Below, one piece after another: positions 41,710 through 51,154 of a DNA stretch of 64,000 nucleotides (position 1 is the stretch's first letter; each line of letters starts with the position of its first letter). Location: contig NZ_MLAT01000001.1 of the NCBI RefSeq assembly GCF_002272795.1, positions 218,369 to 282,368 of the forward strand, in the 5' to 3' direction. Made by a program: the position numbers and the translations under genes. This DNA comes from Helicobacter sp. 13S00482-2. GTDB taxonomy: Bacteria > Campylobacterota > Campylobacteria > Campylobacterales > Helicobacteraceae. The notes beneath the pieces were generated by a model, which saw only the letters and a program-made list of their open reading frames with translations, had not been told where the DNA came from and did not search any database.

Positions 41710-44283
41710 ATGAGCATAGACATCCGGAATAAATTCTTAAAGTTCTTCAAATCAAAAGGGCATCAAATCTATGAGAGTATGCCCTTAGTGCCTGATGATG
41801 CTAGTTTGCTTTTTACTAACGCAGGAATGGTTCAATTCAAGGATATATTCACAGGCAAAATCCCTACACCAGAAATCAAAAGAGCCACTTCAGCACAACT
41901 ATGCATTCGTGCGGGAGGAAAACACAACGATTTAGAAAACGTGGGTTATACAGCTCGGCACCACACACTTTTTGAGATGTTGGGTAATTTTTCTTTTGGA
42001 GATTATTTTAAAAAAGATGCGATCTCTTATGCATGGGAATTTGTGACCAAAGAACTTGGATTTTCTGAAAATGTCTTATATGTTACCGTACATCAAGATG
42101 ATGATGAAGCCTTCAGTTTATGGAGTGAGCACATTGATCCTAGCAGAATCAAAAAAATGGGAGATGCAGATAATTTTTGGCAGATGGGGGATACAGGACC
42201 TTGTGGGCCTTGTAGTGAAATTTTTGTGGATCAAGGAGATGAATTTTTCCATTCAGAAGAAGATTATTTTGGTGGTGATGGTGACAGATTTTTAGAGATT
42301 TGGAATCTTGTATTCATGCAATATGAAAGAAGTGCTGATGGAAAACTCCATCCACTTCCCAAACCAAGCATTGATACAGGAATGGGATTAGAGCGAGTTC
42401 AAGCACTGCTAGAAGGCAAAAGGAATAATTTTGATTCTTCAATATTTATGCCACTCATACAAGAAGTTTCCAAAATCACAAATAAAACCTATGTCTATGA
42501 AAATGGTGCAAGTTTTCGTGTGATCGCCGATCATGCTAGAGCGGTGGCTTTTTTACTTGCACAAGGGGTCAATTTCGACAAAGAAGGTAGGGGCTATGTT
42601 CTGCGTAGAATTCTCAGAAGAGCAGTTCGTCACGGATACTTATTAGGATTAAATGAACCCTTTTTGTATCTTATCGTTGAAAAAGTATGCGATCAAATGG
42701 GTGGGCATTATCAATATCTTTCCCAAAAAAAACAGATTATTTCTGAACAATGCAAAAACGAAGAAGCAAGATTTTTTGAAACCATTGAATCTGGAATGGA
42801 AATGTTCAAAAAAGAACTTGAATCACTCCCAAAAAATACTCCATTTAGTGGAGAAATTGCTTTCAAGCTTTATGATACCTATGGTTTTCCACTAGACCTC
42901 ACTCAAGATATGCTTAGGGAAAAGAAAATAGAAATTGATATAGAAAAATTTGAGTCTTGTATGCAGGAACAAAAAAAACGTGCCAAAGCATCTTGGAAAG
43001 GCAGTGGAGATGAAGTTAAAAATGGAGATTTTCTAGAACTAATCAATGAATTTGGGTCAAATAAATTCAATGGTTATGAACATTTTCATTTTACAAGCAA
43101 AGTTTTAGCACTACTTGATGAGAATTACAAAAGAGTCAAAGAACTCAAAAATAATGGATATATCTTATTTGAAACCACGCCATTATACCCAGAGTCTGGA
43201 GGAGCGATAGGAGATACTGGAGAGCTTTATAAAGATGGTAATAAGATAGCGGATATATTGGATACAAAAAAATATTTTGGACTAAATATTTCTGAAATCC
43301 ATCCTTTTGGCATCATAAAAGTCAATGAAATGCTAGATATATATGTTAGTTCTGATCGATATGAAATCAGCAAACATCACAGTGCCACACACTTATTGCA
43401 TGCAAGTTTGAGAAAAATATTAGGTTCACATATTTCTCAAGCTGGAAGTTTGGTGCAATCCACTCGCCTAAGATTTGACTTCTCTCATCCAAAGCCTCTA
43501 AATTCGGAAGAAATTCAAAGCATTGAAGAAGAAGTCAATCGCCTTATATTCAAAAGTATTCAAACAAAAACCGAACTTTTACCCATACAAGAAGCAAGAT
43601 CAAAAGGTGCAATGGCACTTTTTGGTGAAAAATATGGCGACATTGTCAGGGTTATCAGTTTTGATGAAGACTCTTGTGAGTTTTGTGGTGGGATTCACGT
43701 GCAAAATACAGCCAATATAGGGGGTTTTTATATCACTAAAGAATCTGGTGTGAGTAGTGGAGTTAGAAGAATTGAAGCTGTTTGTGGAAAAGCTGGGTAT
43801 GAGTGGGGGAAAAATGCAATCAAAACTCTTGAAATAGCAAAAGAAACACTTAAAACTCAAGATGTTCATCTAGGAATACTCAAGCTCAAAGAGCAAATCA
43901 AAGAGCTTAAAGAAAAGAATTCCAAATCAAATTTCTTAATAGATCTTGAACCTATTGATCAGGTTGAAGGTGTGAATATTATCATTAAAAAGATTCAATC
44001 AGGAAATATCAAAGAAATCATTGATAACACCAAAAATACGAATGAAAAAGTAGCCATTTTTTTGCTCCAACAAGAAGAACAAAAAATCTCTGTAGCCTGT
44101 GGAGTAAAAAATGCTCCTTTAAAAGCCGGTGAGTGGGTAAAAGAAGTGGCAAATATTCTAGGAGGACAAGGTGGAGGAAGAGATGATTTTGCTAGTGGTG
44201 GAGGGAAAAATATTGACAAAATACAAGAGGCTTTAGATTTTGCTCAATATTTTGCGAGAAAAAAAATAAAGGAACCAGCTTGA
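41710..44283 (+). CDS. alaS: Alanyl-tRNA synthetase
   Basis: The protein has 857 residues. The class II core starts [19 protein letters not shown] with [17 protein letters not shown] and [15 protein letters not shown]. The editing domain has the zinc residues [13 protein letters not shown] and CEFCGGIHV. The C-Ala domain ends with [15 protein letters not shown]. The ATG at 41710 gives the standard N terminus; in-frame sequence back to 41662 lacks homology to the family. It overlaps maf by four bases (TTGA). Confidence 0.97.
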   Translation: MSIDIRNKFLKFFKSKGHQIYESMPLVPDDASLLFTNAGMVQFKDIFTGKIPTPEIKRATSAQLCIRAGGKHNDLENVGYTARHHTLFEMLGNFSFGDYFKKDAISYAWEFVTKELGFSENVLYVTVHQDDDEAFSLWSEHIDPSRIKKMGDADNFWQMGDTGPCGPCSEIFVDQGDEFFHSEEDYFGGDGDRFLEIWNLVFMQYERSADGKLHPLPKPSIDTGMGLERVQALLEGKRNNFDSSIFMPLIQEVSKITNKTYVYENGASFRVIADHARAVAFLLAQGVNFDKEGRGYVLRRILRRAVRHGYLLGLNEPFLYLIVEKVCDQMGGHYQYLSQKKQIISEQCKNEEARFFETIESGMEMFKKELESLPKNTPFSGEIAFKLYDTYGFPLDLTQDMLREKKIEIDIEKFESCMQEQKKRAKASWKGSGDEVKNGDFLELINEFGSNKFNGYEHFHFTSKVLALLDENYKRVKELKNNGYILFETTPLYPESGGAIGDTGELYKDGNKIADILDTKKYFGLNISEIHPFGIIKVNEMLDIYVSSDRYEISKHHSATHLLHASLRKILGSHISQAGSLVQSTRLRFDFSHPKPLNSEEIQSIEEEVNRLIFKSIQTKTELLPIQEARSKGAMALFGEKYGDIVRVISFDEDSCEFCGGIHVQNTANIGGFYITKESGVSSGVRRIEAVCGKAGYEWGKNAIKTLEIAKETLKTQDVHLGILKLKEQIKELKEKNSKSNFLIDLEPIDQVEGVNIIIKKIQSGNIKEIIDNTKNTNEKVAIFLLQQEEQKISVACGVKNAPLKAGEWVKEVANILGGQGGGRDDFASGGGKNIDKIQEALDFAQYFARKKIKEPA

Positions 44284-44831
44284 TTATTCTAGCTTCTTCT
44301 TCCATCACTAGAGCAAGATTACTAGAAAGCTTCGGGATTGAATTTATCCAAAAACAGGTTGATTTTAATGAAGATACTCTGCATTTCAAAGACCCTAAAG
44401 AATTCGCATATCAAGCCACACTTGGTAAATTCAAATCAGCTATTGAAACACTAGGATTAAAAGTACCATTATTGTGTGCGGATACAGTCATTAATGTAGA
44501 AGGTGCATTGCAAAGAAAGGCGATAGATATTTCAGATGCTAAAGCTATTTTAAGCTTACAAAATGGTAAAAATATTGAAGTATTAACCTGCATGATGTAT
44601 AAATCTGAAAAATTAGAGTTTGTTGATATCTCTTGCACACAATACAAACTAGCTAGATTTGATGATCTCCATCTACAAGAATACCTGAGTTCTAAACAAT
44701 GGGTTGGGAAAGCTGGATGTGTAATGGTGGAAGGCTTTCACAAAAACTATATTCTTGAGCAAAAAGGGTTAGAAAGCACTGCTTTAGGATTGAGCATAGA
44801 AAAGATCTTACCATTTTTGGAGACCAAATGA
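44280..44831 (+). CDS. maf: Maf-family nucleoside triphosphate pyrophosphatase
   Basis: The protein has 183 residues. [20 protein letters not shown] is the N-terminal S-R-LL signature, [19 protein letters not shown] carries the catalytic Asp with ADT, and [13 protein letters not shown] sequence and [14 protein letters not shown] close the domain. The family hydrolyses modified or canonical nucleotides (dTTP, UTP and others) and affects division. The start is a TTG at 44280 sharing TTGA with the alaS stop, with coupling in place of a separate binding site. The order alaS-maf agrees with H. pylori. Confidence 0.88.
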   Translation: MIILASSSITRARLLESFGIEFIQKQVDFNEDTLHFKDPKEFAYQATLGKFKSAIETLGLKVPLLCADTVINVEGALQRKAIDISDAKAILSLQNGKNIEVLTCMMYKSEKLEFVDISCTQYKLARFDDLHLQEYLSSKQWVGKAGCVMVEGFHKNYILEQKGLESTALGLSIEKILPFLETK

Positions 44832-45049
44832 ATACAAGTGTTTTAGTGCTCATGCTTGTGGTTTCGATTGTAATAGGCTTTCTAGGTCTTTTGGCATTTT
44901 TATGGGGTCTAAAAACAGGTCAGTTTGATGATGAAAAAAAAATGATGGAAGGTGTCTTATTTGATGGAATTGATGATTTAAACGAAGCAGCAAAAAAACA
45001 AAAGAAACAAAAAACTATTAAAAGGAGTAAAGATGAACAAAATTTATGA
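44828..45049 (+). CDS. ccoS: cbb3-type cytochrome oxidase assembly protein CcoS
   Basis: The protein has 73 residues. One membrane helix (about 5-30, VLMLVVSIVIGFLGLLAFLW) is followed by LKTGQFDDEKKMMEGVLFDG, the short invariant CcoS motif around LKSGQFDD. CcoS is needed for haem b and copper insertion into cbb3 oxidase. It starts with an ATGA overlap on the maf stop and overlaps fqrB by 17 bases. It is thus the third cbb3 locus in this window, after ccoNOQP and ccoI. Confidence 0.9.
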   Translation: MNTSVLVLMLVVSIVIGFLGLLAFLWGLKTGQFDDEKKMMEGVLFDGIDDLNEAAKKQKKQKTIKRSKDEQNL

Positions 45050-45992
45050 TATAGCCATTATTGGTGCAGGACCAGGTGGTATAGCTTCAGCTGTTGAGAG
45101 TGCGGTGAGTGGAATTAAAAACACCATTATGTTTGAAAAAGGCGAAGAGCATTCTATGACTGTGCGTAAATTTTATAAAGACAATAAACGAGTGGATAAA
45201 GATTATAAAGGACAAAAAGTAGAGCTTAATGGACACATCTTATTTGATGATGGAACCAAAGAAAGCACTCTAGAGTTATTCAGTGAAATACTTGAACACC
45301 ACAATATTGAAACTCATTTCAAAACAGAAATAGAATCTATCAAGCAAAGCCCTGATGGGTTCTTATTAACCACCACAGATAACAAAGCCTACAGTGCCAA
45401 ATACATCATCATATCAATAGGAAAAATGGGGCAACCCAATAAACCTTCTTACAAAATCCCAATCACGCTACTTAAAAAAGTTGCCTACAATATCAATGAT
45501 TGCAAAGAAGGTGAAAAAATTCTTGTGGTAGGAGGAGGAAACTCAGCTGTTGAATATGCCTGTTATCTAGCCACTATCACTGATACAACCTTGAATTATA
45601 GACGAACAGAGTTTTCACGCATCAATGAATCTAATGCTCAAAATCTAAAAGAAGTTCTTCAAGAAAACAAGCTTAAATCTAAATTTGGGGTTGATATTGA
45701 ATCTCTTGAAGATGAAAATGGTAAAATCAAAGTCAATTTTACCGATGGAAAAAACGAAATTTTTGATAGAGTCATTTATGCCATCGGAGGAGTTGCACCG
45801 ATAGATTTTCTCAAAAAATGTGATATAGAGTTAGATGAAAACAATATCCCTATCTGTACTGATAAACTAGAAAGTTCAATAAAAAATCTATTCGTAGCTG
45901 GTGATATTTTATTCAAATCTGGTGGTTCAATTGCCATTGCACTCAACCACGGGTATAAGATCATTGAGGAAATCAAAAGCAGATTATCTTAA
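45033..45992 (+). CDS. fqrB: NADPH:flavodoxin/quinone reductase FqrB-type flavoprotein
   Basis: The protein has 319 residues with the thioredoxin-reductase-like two-domain fold but without the redox CxxC pair. IAIIGAGPGGIASAVESAV binds FAD and EKILVVGGGNSAVEYACYLA binds NADPH. RKFYKDNKRVDKDYKGQKVE and NYRRTEFSRINESNAQNLKE match what I know of HP1164 and its Campylobacter equivalent, FqrB. That enzyme moves electrons between pyruvate:ferredoxin oxidoreductase via flavodoxin and NADPH. LFVAGDILFKSGGS is the C-terminal FAD segment. The start ATG at 45033 has AGGAG at good spacing. It follows ccoS, as in H. pylori. Confidence 0.88.
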   Translation: MNKIYDIAIIGAGPGGIASAVESAVSGIKNTIMFEKGEEHSMTVRKFYKDNKRVDKDYKGQKVELNGHILFDDGTKESTLELFSEILEHHNIETHFKTEIESIKQSPDGFLLTTTDNKAYSAKYIIISIGKMGQPNKPSYKIPITLLKKVAYNINDCKEGEKILVVGGGNSAVEYACYLATITDTTLNYRRTEFSRINESNAQNLKEVLQENKLKSKFGVDIESLEDENGKIKVNFTDGKNEIFDRVIYAIGGVAPIDFLKKCDIELDENNIPICTDKLESSIKNLFVAGDILFKSGGSIAIALNHGYKIIEEIKSRLS

Positions 45993-46059
45993 ATTTTGCT
46001 AGATATTAAAAAAATAAAATTGTATCAATATTTTTATAAGCATTTTATTGAAAATATTC

Positions 46060-46065
46060 TAAAAT
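46060..46065 (+). promoter_or_regulatory. Candidate -10 box for the DUF465 gene
   Basis: CTAAAATAAG lies about 32 bases before the DUF465 ATG and 17 bases before its strong AGGAGG ribosome binding site. Confidence 0.35.
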
Positions 46066-46096
46066 AAGCTGGTATATAAATTTACAGGAGGTCAAA

Positions 46097-46321
46097 ATGT
46101 TTCACGAATATAGAGATGAGATTTCTGTGTTAAAATCAAAGAATGCCCATTTTGAGAAGATTTTTGAAGAGCACAACGAGTTGGATCAGAAAATATCCAA
46201 TGCTGAAAATGGGCTAAGTGTCATACCCGATCTTGAGCTAGAGAGACTAAAAAAGCTTAAGCTTAAGCTTAAAGATGAGGTTTATGCAATGATTATGGAA
46301 TATCGAAAAAGTAAAAATTAA
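46097..46321 (+). CDS. DUF465 (YdcH-like) small coiled-coil protein
   Basis: The protein has 74 residues and is almost wholly helical and charged. YRDEISVLKSKNAHFEKIFE and EHNELDQKISNAENGL form the first helix; ELERLKKLKLKLKDEVYAMI forms the second with a leucine periodicity. This is DUF465 (SlyX/YdcH-like), present after alaS/maf in H. pylori as well. The function is unknown. AGGAGGTC is a near-perfect ribosome binding site, so expression is probably high. Confidence 0.85.
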   Translation: MFHEYRDEISVLKSKNAHFEKIFEEHNELDQKISNAENGLSVIPDLELERLKKLKLKLKDEVYAMIMEYRKSKN

Positions 46322-46322
46322 T

Positions 46323-46769
46323 CTACTTTGAGGGAGAAATACCCTCAAAGTGCTTCAAAATAAATTTTTTTTCTAACTCATAAAGCTTATACCTAATATC
46401 CTTAAAGACCTCGCTCTCTCCAAATATCCCTAGATCTGCATATTTAAGATATTCTTCTAAAACACGTGAACTTTCTTGTGCCCTTTTAAAATTCGCTAAA
46501 ACTATTTTGGATAATTCATCACGATCGGCTTCTGAAGAGATGGTTTTTTTTAAAACATCCTGAACGCTATCACGATAAACAAGTAAAGAAGAAATATTTT
46601 TTAATGTAGCTTTATGTCGGAGACTTTTCAAACAAGAGGCTATCTGTTCATCATTATGAAGATACCTAGCGGTATCTTCAACAACTCTTATCCCCTCTTT
46701 AAGGCGATTAAGATTAGCATCAAGGATTCTATAGACTCTCTTAGTCGTTTCTTCCACCAAATAATCCAA
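46323..46769 (-). CDS. ThiE N-terminal (ThiD2)-like domain protein, stand-alone
   Basis: The protein has up to 148 residues and is all helical. RILDANLNRLKEGIRVVEDT, KSLRHKATLKNI and FKRAQESSRVLEEYLKY match the extra N-terminal domain that precedes thiamine-phosphate synthase in some bacteria (ThiD2). There is no ThiE TIM-barrel after it, so the domain stands alone. No ATG is available: candidates are TTG 46769, TTG 46760 and GTG 46757, all inside the end of the upstream gene. A role in thiamine salvage is inferred from the family only. Confidence 0.65.
   Translation of the reverse strand: MDYLVEETTKRVYRILDANLNRLKEGIRVVEDTARYLHNDEQIASCLKSLRHKATLKNISSLLVYRDSVQDVLKKTISSEADRDELSKIVLANFKRAQESSRVLEEYLKYADLGIFGESEVFKDIRYKLYELEKKFILKHFEGISPSK
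46325..46351. terminator. Perfect 10-bp hairpin between convergent DUF465 and ThiD2-like genes
   Basis: ACTTTGAGGG (46325-46334) and CCCTCAAAGT (46342-46351) pair fully around a seven-base loop. On the plus strand a run of T follows at about 46364-46372, a little far. The hairpin lies inside the last codons of the minus-strand gene, so it serves as terminator for the plus strand and is translated from the other. Confidence 0.6.
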
Positions 46770-47436
46770 TAAGTTGTAAAATGGAGATAAAAATATTCAA
46801 AAAATCCAAATACAAGCTAACTGCAGCATCTACTGGACTATCATATCTTCCTCTAACCATATTTTGAGTGTCATAAGCTACATAAACGCTAAACAACACC
46901 GCACAAGCTCCCGCAATAATGGCTTGAAAAATGGGGGAACCCATAAAGATATTCACCAATGAGCAAACTACCACAACAATCAGAGCTATAAAAAGCATTT
47001 TTCCCATATTTGCCAAATCTGATTTGGTTTTAAGTGCAAAAATACTCATCACTCCAAAAATAATCGTAGTCATACCTAAAGCTTGCCAAATAGCTCCCGC
47101 TCCAGCTTTAGCAATCACATATCCCAAAAGTGGAACCAAGGTGACGCCTGATAAAAATGTGAAAATAAACAACATCGCCACATTCAATCCAGGCCTACTC
47201 TTAGAAAACATCAACCCAAAAAATGCTGCGAATTCGGCAATAAAAATCACCCATTTATACTCAAGCACTTCCTCAAAAAAATTGAATCCCAATACCGCCC
47301 CAATAGTTGCAAAAAGCAAACTAGCGGCAAAAAATTTATAAGTTGTTTTCACAAAACTTACTAACGCAGTATCACTCATAACACTAGAATATTCTTGAGC
47401 TCTTCCATTCATATAATTTCTATCATAAAGTCCCAT
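46741..47436 (-). CDS. Bax inhibitor-1/YccA family membrane protein
   Basis: The protein has 231 residues and seven membrane helices. The N-terminal cytoplasmic segment GLYDRNYMNGRAQEYSS is followed by FVKTTYKFFAASLLFATIGA. The conserved C-terminal AYDTQNMVRGRYDSPVDAAV and SLYLDFLNIFISILQLIG carry the acidic residues that gate calcium leak in this family. H. pylori has such a gene next to gapA, as here. The start ATG at 47436 has AAAGGGG upstream; the longer frame to 47478 is unlikely. Calcium leak or stress modulation is known for relatives, not shown here. Confidence 0.88.
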   Translation of the reverse strand: MGLYDRNYMNGRAQEYSSVMSDTALVSFVKTTYKFFAASLLFATIGAVLGFNFFEEVLEYKWVIFIAEFAAFFGLMFSKSRPGLNVAMLFIFTFLSGVTLVPLLGYVIAKAGAGAIWQALGMTTIIFGVMSIFALKTKSDLANMGKMLFIALIVVVVCSLVNIFMGSPIFQAIIAGACAVLFSVYVAYDTQNMVRGRYDSPVDAAVSLYLDFLNIFISILQLIGLFGGRND

Positions 47437-47589
47437 ATTTAACCCCTTTATTTTGGTTTTTTGGAAGTTGATTCTCAAATCTTACCCTCTTTGTGTCAAG
47501 AAATTGTAAATTGAAGTAAATCGATTTTTGTGCAACTATTAAGATAAAATAATAAGTATATTTTACAGGCTTTGAAAGGGGCTGAATTT

Positions 47590-48588
47590 ATGTCTAAATT
47601 AAAGATTGCTATCAATGGCTTTGGAAGATTGGGTAGGAGCATTGCTAGAGTGATTGTGAGTAGAAATGAGCTTGAACTTGTGGGCATAAATGACACTAGT
47701 GAATGGGAAATACTTTCTTATCTGCTTGAACATGACAGCACACACGGACATTTTCCAAAAGCAGTGTCATATCAAAACAATCAACTCTTCATAGATTCAA
47801 AACCCATCAGAACCTTCTCTTGTCACAATCCAAATGATTTAGATTTTAGTATCTGTGGAGCTGATATTGTGATTGAATCATCAGGAAAATTTCTCACACG
47901 TAAAGATGCTGAGCATCATATTAAAAAAGGAATCAAAAAAGTCATATTTTCAGCTCCTGCAAACGATGATACACCAACCTTTGTAATGGGCGTGAATCAT
48001 CATCTTTATGATGGAGAAAATATTATTTCCAATGCTTCTTGCACGACAAATTGTCTCGCTCCCATCTGTCAAATCATTCACGAAAATTTTGGCATACAAG
48101 GCGGAATTCTAAGCACGATCCATAGCTATACAAACGATCAAAATCTCCTTGATAGCGCACACAAAAGCGATAAAAGACGTTCTAGAGCTGCTGCAGTAAA
48201 TATCATTCCTACTAGCACAGGAGCAGCAAAAGCCATTTATAAAGTTCTACCTGATCTCAAAGATAAACTTCACGGGCATAGCATTCGAGTTCCTATTTTA
48301 GATGTCTCTATGGTAGATCTAAATTTGGAACTGAAAGCATCTGTGTGTACTGATACAATCAACAATATCCTCATAGAAGCTTCAAAAAAAAGATACAGTG
48401 GAATATTAGGTATTGATGAAAAATATGGGGTGAGTACAGATTTTTTAAATGATCCTAGAAGCAGTATTGTGGCAAAAGATTTGACCTTTAGTATTGGTAA
48501 AATGGCTAAAATTATGGCCTGGTATGACAATGAATGGGGATATTCTAATAGAATCATTGATCTAGCTTTGTTTATATTTAGATTCTAG
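47590..48588 (+). CDS. gapA: Glyceraldehyde-3-phosphate dehydrogenase, type I
   Basis: The protein has 332 residues. KIAINGFGRLGRSIARVIVS binds NAD and SNASCTTNCLAPICQIIHEN carries the active-site cysteine. HSYTNDQNLLDSAHKSDKRR and RRSRAAAVNIIPTSTGAAKA follow, then the C-terminal WYDNEWGYSNRIIDLA. All essential motifs are present. The start is the ATG at 47590 after GAAAGGGG. In Helicobacter the enzyme works mainly in gluconeogenesis. A likely -10 box, TAAAAT, occurs near 47546. Confidence 0.96.
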   Translation: MSKLKIAINGFGRLGRSIARVIVSRNELELVGINDTSEWEILSYLLEHDSTHGHFPKAVSYQNNQLFIDSKPIRTFSCHNPNDLDFSICGADIVIESSGKFLTRKDAEHHIKKGIKKVIFSAPANDDTPTFVMGVNHHLYDGENIISNASCTTNCLAPICQIIHENFGIQGGILSTIHSYTNDQNLLDSAHKSDKRRSRAAAVNIIPTSTGAAKAIYKVLPDLKDKLHGHSIRVPILDVSMVDLNLELKASVCTDTINNILIEASKKRYSGILGIDEKYGVSTDFLNDPRSSIVAKDLTFSIGKMAKIMAWYDNEWGYSNRIIDLALFIFRF

Positions 48589-48603
48589 CTAATTATTATT
48601 TAA

Positions 48604-49529
48604 ACTAAAAATCAATCGGAATCTTTATGGATTCAATCTAAAAATGAGAAAAATTTTTTAGAAGCAAAACAAAAAGCATTCAATCCAAGATCAATATATC
48701 TCTTAGTAGAAAAACGAGTCTTAATAGCAACCTCAAAATTCCCTTAGGGTACATACATATATGAGGAATTTAAACACAATCTAGAAAATTTTTGCTTTGA
48801 AATGCCAAAAAGATGCTCATCAAACCAAAAAAAAGGGGGGGGGGGCATTAAAAAAGCAAAGTCTCATCCAAAGGATTTAAAAATAAACCTTACTGAAAAG
48901 AAAAACAAATTTGCTAAGTGGGGGTTGCATCCATTGCTAGTAAAACTTTTAGATGATGAAGAAGTTGATTATTACTGCAAAATAGTTCATAACAAAAGTA
49001 GTATCAAGCCACAAAACGAACTAATAAATGGTTATATCTTGATTTTGTGATAGTAAATTTTGCGTATGCAATTTACGAGGATAAAGTCCAACGGTTTATG
49101 GATAAATTTGAAAAATTATCTATCGAGCTTTATTCATTTGAAATTAAAATCCACCTTAGTATTTTCAATTTTAGGGAACGCCATTTCAAAGCACCAAGCA
49201 ACTTTAGCTACTCAAATAAACACTATCTAGCCACTTTGAAAATAGATAGAAGATGATAATGAACTTTTAAATTCAATCAAAAAAGCAAGCAATTCCTTTG
49301 ACATAGGGCTAATTTTAGATGCAGAAAAATTTTTGAAAGCAAAAACATTTCTAAAGAATATCCTAAAGAGTTCTCAGATTATTCTGTTATAGACGAATTG
49401 AATGAGAAAAATAAAGATTTTTTAGATGTGGTGAAAATCTTCAAGATAGATAATAAAAATAGATTTAAAAATATGATTAATTTTCAGATAATGAACAATT
49501 ATAAAAATAAATTATTGCTAAAAATATAA
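48604..49529 (+). pseudogene. Decayed gene of unknown family with an 11-G tract
   Basis: A single coding trace can be followed through about 925 bases, but it is broken. Frame 1 is open from 48604, stops at TAG 48745-48747, and continues in the same frame to TGA 49048-49050. A frame shift then leads to the piece ending TGA 49254-49256, then to a third and finally a fourth piece ending TAA 49527-49529. Fragments include SLWIQSKNEKNFLEAKQKAF, then HPLLVKLLDDEEVDYYCKIV, then LDFVIVNFAYAIYEDKVQRF, and EFSDYSVIDELNEKNKDFLD. Base composition is strongly A-rich, unlike gapA next door. I cannot name the family. It is probably acquired DNA now decaying. Confidence 0.6.
48835..48845 (+). repeat. Homopolymer G11 preceded by A8
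   Basis: Eight A followed by eleven G lie inside the decayed reading frame. Tracts of this length slip during replication and switch genes on and off in Helicobacter and Campylobacter. At the present length the frame reads through the tract (QKKGGGGIKKAK). Confidence 0.9.
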
Positions 49530-49548
49530 AATAATTTTAATTTATTGT

Positions 49549-51096
49549 TTATATCTGACCTTCAGGAAAAATTTTAGAAAGAAAATTAATCATTCTGAGA
49601 AACAGCGTAGTGTCTGGAGAATGTGTTTTATATATCGTTTGACCATCTTCATTTCCCTCCCATATAACCTTATTTTTTCTAAGTGTTAAGTGCCAAGCTT
49701 TTTTCATCTCTATTTGCATCAATTTTTTTGTTTCTTTTGCAAAATCCTCATTATCAAATACTGCAACAACTTCAGTATTGATATTTTCAGAACGCTGATC
49801 AAGGTTAAAGCTTCCTACCCAAGTAATTTTATCATCAAATACAATAGTTTTACTATGCAAAGATGCTCCAGAACTGTGTTTTCCTTGAATTTTAATCTTA
49901 CCTTCATTGCGTTTATATTCATATACATTTGCACCCATCCTAACAAGTTTATCGCGATATCTTTCCCAAGCGCCATATATCACGAGTGCATCTGTAGAAG
50001 AAAGTGAATTAGTTAATATACTAATTTCAGTTCCTCTATCTATAACATCTTTGAAATATTTCAATCCTTTTTTACCAGGTATAAAATATGCTGAAGAAAT
50101 ATAAATGGAATCTGTTGAGGAATCCCAAATATTTTTAAGTGCTGCTGCTATAGGGCTAGGGATTTTTTTTTCTACCTTTGCAGGAGAGTCAGCTATGAGC
50201 TTTGCATTCCCCCAATATACCTGATTCCCTCTGTATTTGTATCTACTAACAAATGCGTCTATAGCTAAGTTATAATTTTTCCAATCCTCTGGAGAACCCT
50301 CAATTTTTTTGATATATTTAGGATAATTTTTCATATATTTTTTCATTTTAGATTTTGAAGGCAAAAATGCTACAGGAATAGAACGATGAAAATTCCAATA
50401 CTCTTCAAAGCTATTATGAGCCTCTTGCGCAACCTTCCCTAAGAAAAAAATATCTGTATCAGCAAAATTAACATTCAGATTATTATCAAAATAATTATCA
50501 GCAATATTCCTACCACCAATGATAAGGGCAATATCATCTACAATAAAAAGTTTGTTATGCATCCTTTTATTGATTCTTTGAAAATCATAAACCATTTCTG
50601 GGAATCTAAAAAAACGAATTCTATTTCGATAAGGATTAAAGATTTTGACGCTAATATTAGGATGATTATCTAAAGCAATCACATCAGAAAAATCTGAATC
50701 AAGTCCATTATCATCAATCAGGATTCTGATTTTAACTCCACGATTTGCGGCTTCCCAAATCTCGTGCATCAAAATCCTTGAAGCAATATCATTCTTATAA
50801 ATATAAGTCTGAATATCAATAGTTTTTTCTGCCATCCTAGCTAAAGAAGCACGATGAAGAAGTGCATAAGATCCATCTTTGATAATCATTGCACCACTTT
50901 GAGTGGGAAATTTCTGAAGTTCTTGAAAATAAACTTCACCTATGGCAGTATGAAGGGGATTGAATTCACAAGTGCTATCATCAAAAACTGTATTTTGTTT
51001 AGAAATACCACCCGTAGAAGCAACTATAGAGGAGCAACCTGCCAAAACAAATAATCCTGCAAATACCACAACCAATATATTTATTCCGCCAAGCAT
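49549..51096 (-). CDS. Phospholipase D-superfamily lipoprotein (HP0190-type)
   Basis: The protein has 515 residues. The N terminus is a lipoprotein signal: a hydrophobic stretch and the lipobox LAGC near residue 22. Two HKD motifs mark the superfamily: MHNKLFIVDDIALIIGG (near residue 195) and SLHSKTIVFDDKITWVGSFN (near residue 430), each followed by NxAD/NLD-type residues. Relatives are cardiolipin synthases or phospholipases. Being a lipoprotein, it probably acts in the periplasm. A GTG at 51102 is an alternative start; ATG 51096 after AGGG is preferred. It lies directly downstream of frdB, as in H. pylori. Confidence 0.85.
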   Translation of the reverse strand: MLGGINILVVVFAGLFVLAGCSSIVASTGGISKQNTVFDDSTCEFNPLHTAIGEVYFQELQKFPTQSGAMIIKDGSYALLHRASLARMAEKTIDIQTYIYKNDIASRILMHEIWEAANRGVKIRILIDDNGLDSDFSDVIALDNHPNISVKIFNPYRNRIRFFRFPEMVYDFQRINKRMHNKLFIVDDIALIIGGRNIADNYFDNNLNVNFADTDIFFLGKVAQEAHNSFEEYWNFHRSIPVAFLPSKSKMKKYMKNYPKYIKKIEGSPEDWKNYNLAIDAFVSRYKYRGNQVYWGNAKLIADSPAKVEKKIPSPIAAALKNIWDSSTDSIYISSAYFIPGKKGLKYFKDVIDRGTEISILTNSLSSTDALVIYGAWERYRDKLVRMGANVYEYKRNEGKIKIQGKHSSGASLHSKTIVFDDKITWVGSFNLDQRSENINTEVVAVFDNEDFAKETKKLMQIEMKKAWHLTLRKNKVIWEGNEDGQTIYKTHSPDTTLFLRMINFLSKIFPEGQI

Positions 51097-51154
51097 ACTC
51101 ACCCTAGATAATCTGAAGACTTATTTTATGTCATATGTCTTTGACTTTAATTTT

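Noticed and set aside
46931..47341. Open frame of 136 codons opposite the Bax-inhibitor-like gene
   Set aside because: It is fully antisense to a clear seven-helix membrane protein gene with conserved motifs and has no binding site.
48802..49256. Two small frames (82 and 69 codons) as independent genes
   Set aside because: They are consecutive pieces of one broken reading frame; the first continues upstream in frame without a start and neither has a ribosome binding site.
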